This document shows, in pieces, positions 63,714 through 64,000 of a DNA stretch of 64,000 nucleotides. The position numbers and the translations under genes are program-made. Source of the DNA: Amnibacterium kyonggiense (lineage in GTDB: Bacteria > Actinomycetota > Actinomycetes > Actinomycetales > Microbacteriaceae); assembly GCF_004364555.1 (NCBI RefSeq), contig NZ_SOAM01000001.1, forward strand, positions 682,001 to 746,000. The letters run 5' to 3'. The notes under the pieces are model-generated. The model was not told the DNA's origin, made no database searches, and worked only from the letters and a program-made list of their open reading frames with translations. The stretch's first letter is position 1. The number at the start of each line of letters is the position of its first letter.

Positions 63714-64000
63714 ATGACGAGCGCGGCGGTCGGCGAGATCCTCCCGACCCTCGTCGGCGTGCTGCTGCTCTGCGGCGTCTCGGCGGCGGTGCTGACGGTC
63801 GCGGGCGTGCGGGAGCGCTTCGGACCCACGCTCGCGGTGCTGCGCGCGGCCGTGCAGCTGTCGGTCATCGCCGTGATCCTCACGGGCGTCATCACGAGCC
63901 CGTGGTGGGTGGGGCTCGCCCTGCTCGTCATGCTCGGCGTCGCGATCGGCACCTCCGTCCGTCGGCTCGGCCTGACGCGCGCTCACCTCGGAGCCGTCGC
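63714..64000 (+). CDS. FetB/UPF0014-like ABC permease, N-terminal fragment
   Basis: The first 95 residues run off the window. Three hydrophobic helices are visible, with AVLRAAVQLSVIAVILTGVIT and the basic segment SVRRLGLTRAHLG, matching the start of UPF0014/FetB permeases that pair with an ATPase in metal export. The partner ATPase is not in view. ATG at 63714 has no clear SD or leaderless -10. Confidence 0.65.
   Translation, partial: MTSAAVGEILPTLVGVLLLCGVSAAVLTVAGVRERFGPTLAVLRAAVQLSVIAVILTGVITSPWWVGLALLVMLGVAIGTSVRRLGLTRAHLGAV

Overview
The window is a chromosomal stretch of a very high-GC actinobacterium. Gene content points to the Microbacteriaceae: tsaB-rimI-tsaD followed by a groES without groEL, a GuaB/GuaB3/GuaA set, DUF3817, a DUF7882-type small protein after icd, a DUF6716-type glycosyltransferase beside NeuB/NeuA, and a DUF6350 protein between sucCD and purNH. 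The genus is not resolved. I saw no rRNA, tRNA, CRISPR array, insertion sequence or phage gene.

Layout. 1-4800: t6A tRNA modification (tsaB, rimI, tsaD), a THUMP-like methyltransferase, CIRCE-controlled groES and rarD. 4900-11150: a branched-chain amino-acid/amide ABC transporter (binding lipoprotein, livFGM and a LivH with an extra extracytoplasmic domain). 11300-16700: guaB, a nuclease-like accessory gene flanked by inverted repeats, a GT1 glycosyltransferase and guaB3. 16700-19800: glpD, SURF1, DUF3817. 19800-24400: five genes overlapping by four bases each, headed by an NrtR-type regulator (permease, amidohydrolase-like, DraG-like, PfkB-like). 24450-32700: guaA, a GAF/pseudo-SGNH protein, a BI-1 protein, a glycerophosphodiesterase, pcrA, a GNAT protein and a MarR regulator. 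32700-38320: sucCD, DUF6350, purNH. 38500-42500: a heterodimeric ABC exporter behind a 300-base leader with a short ORF. 42500-50640: an alkyltransferase-like protein, GNAT, icd, purU, moxR-DUF58-transglutaminase. 50580-53030: glyA and folD, convergent, each behind a ZTP riboswitch. 53100-57500: aldose epimerase, DUF3054, a phoA/PiT phosphate pair with PHO boxes. 57500-63100: a nonulosonic-acid (sialic-acid-like) synthesis and transfer cluster. The end enters a FetB-like permease.

How it fits together. Purine and one-carbon metabolism recur (guaB, guaA, purN, purH, purU, glyA, folD). The two ZTP riboswitches connect the folate genes to purine status, because their ligand accumulates when 10-formyl-THF runs short. 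The 57.5-63 kb cluster probably makes and transfers a nonulosonic acid onto a surface glycan.

Gene-start architecture. About fifteen genes have a TAnnnT hexamer ending 6-8 bases before the start codon, which is the signature of leaderless transcription. I used it to choose several starts. Many convergent gene ends carry long, near-perfect palindromes that probably act as two-way terminators.
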